NCBI GenBank assembly: GCA_973895155.1
Contig: OZ316891.1
Span: 186,001-250,000, forward strand
Length of the DNA: 64,000 bases
Direction: 5' to 3'
Source: Marsupella aquatica
Lineage: Eukaryota > Marchantiophyta
Shown: positions 62,701 to 64,000 of the stretch, piece after piece
How the letters are laid out: each line of letters starts with the position of its first letter
Position numbering within the stretch: the first letter of the stretch is position 1
The notes under the pieces: generated by a model
What the model was told of the DNA's origin: nothing
Seen by the model: the letters and a program-made list of their open reading frames with translations, nothing else
The model's database searches: none
Position numbers and translations under genes: made by a program

Positions 62701-62775
62701 AGCCTCTTGAGGCATCTTCTTCGTGTACCAGGATCCTTTCCGCGTCTTCAGCCTGATCTGCTCAAACTTCTTATA
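59710..62775 (-). pseudogene. ParB-like/methyltransferase fusion gene of element C, 3' part
   Basis: Read leftwards: 62775-61735 equals the middle region of the element-A gene (KKFEQIRLKTRKGSWYTKKM, HCNPELRRQFFHPN, WYLDTDRWDSPFDHREKDAF) without two of its stops but with TAG for CAG at 61735. It continues through SDMKQGLADDVD to VVHVD. An intron with a TTTAGGG block and two palindromes (about 61320-61545) follows. Next come 61281-60806 (KWNTPDHTLATSFFRGMDPF, LSDDGMLAVLHNGEYDP) and 60580-60099 with LSVGFMQSVIELITRPRDIF, IDWTVGSGSSF and FVIGLENRKDFVETGSKVF. These match motifs X, I and II of beta-class N6/N4 DNA methyltransferases. A basic KKKKRDKL linker and an exon ending near 59710 follow. The motif IV (D/N/S-PP-Y/W) was not found. 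The first, ParB-like exon is deleted. Confidence 0.6.
61430..61471. repeat. TA repeat with two telomere-type units
   Basis: (AT)n is followed by TTTAGGGTTTAGGG and again TATATATAC, inside an intron of the element-C gene. Confidence 0.75.
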
Positions 62776-62789
62776 ATTGGTCTATGATC

Positions 62790-63121
62790 CTGGATGAGAG
62801 GAAGCTATGATCCTGGATGGCGAGTGGGATGTGGGTATTGGAATTGCATGTGGGAAGCAATTCAAAATCCGGACCCACGAGAACCTTCGATCCCCAAACA
62901 CTTACTTTGTCCAAATTTGCGTCTTCCCAACCTGTTCCTGTGAGGATTTCTTCCGTCGTCATTCTCGTGGCAAGCCATATATGCCTTGTAAACATTTGTA
63001 TTGGGTGTTTATAAATGTCTTCAAGTTTCATGTAGAGGAGTCTACCCTGTGTATCCAGCCCATTTTCACAGTTGCGGAAGTTAGACTCGTGCTGGATAGG
63101 CAGAACGTGAATGGTTTGTAG
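62790..63121 (+). pseudogene. Transposase tail with SWIM finger, element C
   Basis: The plus-strand frame encodes LDGEWDVGIGIACGKQFKIR, SPNTYFVQICVFPTCSCEDF and FRRHSRGKPYMPCKHLYWVF, then FTVAEVRLVLDRQNVNGL and stop. The SWIM ligands CxC and CxH are intact, unlike in the element-A copy. Everything upstream (zinc finger and catalytic core) is absent. The frame begins at the deletion junction with the oppositely oriented methyltransferase-like gene, where ATGATCCTGGAT is present twice (62783-62810). It cannot act as a transposase. Bases 63122-63739 are non-coding with two palindromes. Confidence 0.75.
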
Positions 63122-63739
63122 AGTAACACGACATTCTAGAGATTGTCGTTTTTCGTAACAGATACTATGGTTTTTGTCTGTAGTCAACGGATATTACACT
63201 TGTTTTTTCTTTCTTTTGGTTAGCGCCTAGCGCTGGTTCCAGAACATTAATATTTTTAAATTTTCAATTTTATCTAGTTATTTTCATGTCGTTGTCCCTT
63301 AACTTAAACTTTTGTCCCTGTTAAAGCTTTGTTAGCGTCGGGCGCTAGTTTTCACACTCTGTCTGGCTCCAATATTGCAAATTCCAGAACCCTTCTTCGC
63401 CGATCGGTTGTTTAAGCCTATAACTGGATTTAGGGTGGGTCCTACCCTAAATTACTCCATCCCTGCATGGATTTTATTTTTCCTTCTCGTAGGCCGAACT
63501 GCGCTTTCTGAACTGGACTATTCTGAAATGATGTTGTATCTAAATAGCAGGGATATTGAAGGACGACATTATTCATGTAGAACAAATGGACACTCGGTTT
63601 GGAACCTCTCTTTGCAGCTATGACCACACCCTTGGCTTATATCTGACCTCGTCACATTTGGCACTAACAAGACGTTCAACTTGATGATGTGGTGGAAAAT
63701 GACGTTAATTTTTTGCAAACTTAGCCAAAAAAGTACACT

Positions 63740-63826
63740 TTTACCATAAGACTTTCCTGTTACCAGTTAAGAGTTATCTGATAACAGGAATTCTGTTACC
63801 TGTTTCCTGTCACCGCTGTTATACCC
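63740..63826 (-). repeat. Right terminal inverted repeat of element C
   Basis: Read inward from 63826: GGGTATAACAGCGGTGACAG followed by hairpin-forming CAGGTAACAG and CTGGTAACAGGAAA units. It resembles the left TIR of element A over about 90 bp. The left TIR of C itself (57355-57420) is shorter and more diverged. Confidence 0.75.
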
Positions 63827-63834
63827 TTGCTGAG

Positions 63835-64000
63835 ATAGGAATTGGACCTCAACTTCCGAAAGATTTGTGCCCTTCAAAACGGGCAGGGTATGAGGAAACG
63901 GGGGAAGATTCACCACATTACGACGGGGCCGACTCTTATAGCATGCATTATTGGGACAGAACCAAATCATCTCAGGATATGGTTCTCCCTTGAACATGCG
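63835..64000 (-). CDS. Transposase of element B, part upstream of the C insertion
   Basis: The minus-strand frame entering from outside the window reads MFKGEPYPEMIWFCPNNACY, PFPHTLPVLKGTNLSEVEVQ and FLSQQG, where element C interrupts it. The element-A copy has the matching ISKMIWFCPNSTCYKSRLRH and KGTNLSLGEIEYLQAQG near 48.2-48.4 kb. It joins to QQGIAINPEAGH at 57346 once C and one target duplication are removed, which confirms the insertion. Confidence 0.7.

Larger units (their letters stand above)
47432..63349. repeat. Dispersed AGCGCC-N-GGCGCT palindromes in the Mutator-like elements
   Basis: More than twenty copies of the consensus (T)AGCGCC(A/C/G)GGCGCTA(GC), perfect or with one to three changes, start near 47432, 47553, 49238, 49341, 49405, 53404, 53470, 53572, 53718, 53781, 54934, 56513, 56727, 57566, 57900, 58081, 59061, 59131, 59573, 61381, 61509, 63220 and 63332. 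All lie in introns, spacers or subterminal DNA of elements A, B and C. None was seen in coding segments or elsewhere in the window. Flanks differ, so they are not part of a longer repeat. Confidence 0.8.
57355..63826 (-). mobile_element. Mutator-like element C, complete, internally deleted (6.5 kb)
   Basis: Both ends are present: left GGGGTATTTACAAAAGACAG (57355) and right, inverted, GGGTATAACAGCGGTGACAG (63826). The 8-bp duplication TTGYTGAG flanks it, and removing it joins the two halves of the element-B transposase at the same codon. In reverse orientation to A it holds only the tail of the transposase (62790-63121, plus strand) and most of the ParB/methyltransferase gene (62775 to 59710, minus strand). 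The two are fused at about 62780, so the transposase core, the spacer and the first exon of gene 2 are lost. It is therefore non-autonomous but keeps the methyltransferase-like half. Bases 57440-58180 are non-coding with palindromes. Confidence 0.85.
46947..64000. mobile_element. Mutator-like element A, right end outside the window
   Basis: The left end GGGGTATAGCAGTGGAGATA (46947) interrupts the element-3 aORF and is similar over about 90 bp to the right end of element C (63740-63826, inverted) and to the ends of B and C. Cargo: a leftward transposase gene (47.7-53.2 kb), a spacer of about 0.9 kb, and a rightward ParB-methyltransferase-like gene (from 54113). A solo LTR lies in the transposase gene and element B is inserted at 56237, so the rest of A is beyond B and out of view. 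Genes are damaged by stops and frameshifts. Confidence 0.75.
56237..64000. mobile_element. Mutator-like element B, right end outside the window
   Basis: The left end GGGCATCACCACCGAGATAG is similar to the A terminus (identical from GAGATAGGAAACAGGAAA on). It interrupts the ParB-type gene of A. After non-coding DNA with two palindromes (56300-56878) the C-terminal part of a leftward transposase follows. Element C is inserted in that gene at 57355. The transposase resumes at 63835 and leaves the window. Whether B carried the second gene cannot be seen. Confidence 0.7.

Noticed and set aside
47432-63349. Regularly recurring palindromes as a CRISPR-like array
   Set aside because: Spacing is irregular from tens of bases to several kilobases, spacers are not of constant length, and the context is a eukaryotic transposon.
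46947-63826. A single 16.9-kb element bounded by the TIRs at 46947 and 63826
   Set aside because: The inverted similarity is real, but the target duplication and the split transposase show that 63826 pairs with 57355, and a further left end exists at 56237.
46947-64000. KDZ (Zisupton-type) superfamily for the elements A-C
   Set aside because: The 8-bp duplication would fit, but the transposase shows a WRKY-GCM1-like finger, a MULE-like core and a SWIM finger, which favour Mutator-like. Not fully excluded.

Overview
This window is nuclear DNA of a plant (streptophyte). It is built almost entirely of transposable elements inserted into one another. The plant assignment rests on TTTAGGG telomere-type repeats, non-chromodomain Ty3/gypsy pol genes of Athila/Tat-like character, a CACTA element with a TNP2-type transposase, and Mutator-like transposases with SWIM zinc fingers. 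I cannot name the species, and I found no gene that is clearly an ordinary single-copy host gene, no rRNA or tRNA gene and no CRISPR.

Layout. 1-7.4 kb: plus-strand Ty3/gypsy debris, namely a Gag-protease ORF open at the window edge, a second protease-like ORF, an LTR, a gag-only deletion derivative and another LTR. 7.4-14.4 kb: a minus-strand gypsy element reduced to LTR - RNase H/integrase - LTR, with an extra ORF (aORF) lying inside the LTRs. 14.4-14.84 kb: a TGAC/GTCA-rich transposon scrap. 14.84-46.95 kb: a related plus-strand gypsy element whose LTR aORF is split in two by about 30 kb of inserted DNA. Most of that insert is a CACTA element (17136-45950; 30-bp perfect TIRs, AGC target duplication). 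It carries a PHD-finger gene fragment, a two-BRCT gene, a TNP2 transposase and a TNPA-like gene, and it is itself interrupted by a nearly intact 15.5-kb gypsy element (21554-37025; 5-bp TGAAG duplication). The LTRs of that gypsy element are 4624 bp long and each contains a complete ORF of about 1195 codons.

46.95-64 kb: a stack of three related Mutator-like elements. Element A starts at 46947, element B is inserted into A at 56237, and element C (57355-63826, 8-bp duplication) is inserted into B. These elements carry two divergent genes: a transposase (WRKY-GCM1-like finger, MULE core, SWIM finger) and a second gene joining an N-terminal ParB/sulfiredoxin-like domain to a C-terminal DNA-methyltransferase-like domain. 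A solo LTR sits in A's transposase gene. Introns and spacers of A, B and C hold more than twenty short palindromes (AGCGCC-N-GGCGCT). A second palindrome family (GACGCT...AGCGTC) forms arrays in the LTR at 3 kb and in the solo LTR at 52 kb.

The strongest candidates for something new are the transposon-borne ParB-methyltransferase gene with its dispersed palindromes, and the giant LTRs that contain a conserved coiled-coil ORF. Most copies carry stops or frameshifts. The youngest insertion is the 15.5-kb gypsy element, whose LTRs differ at only about eight positions that I noticed.
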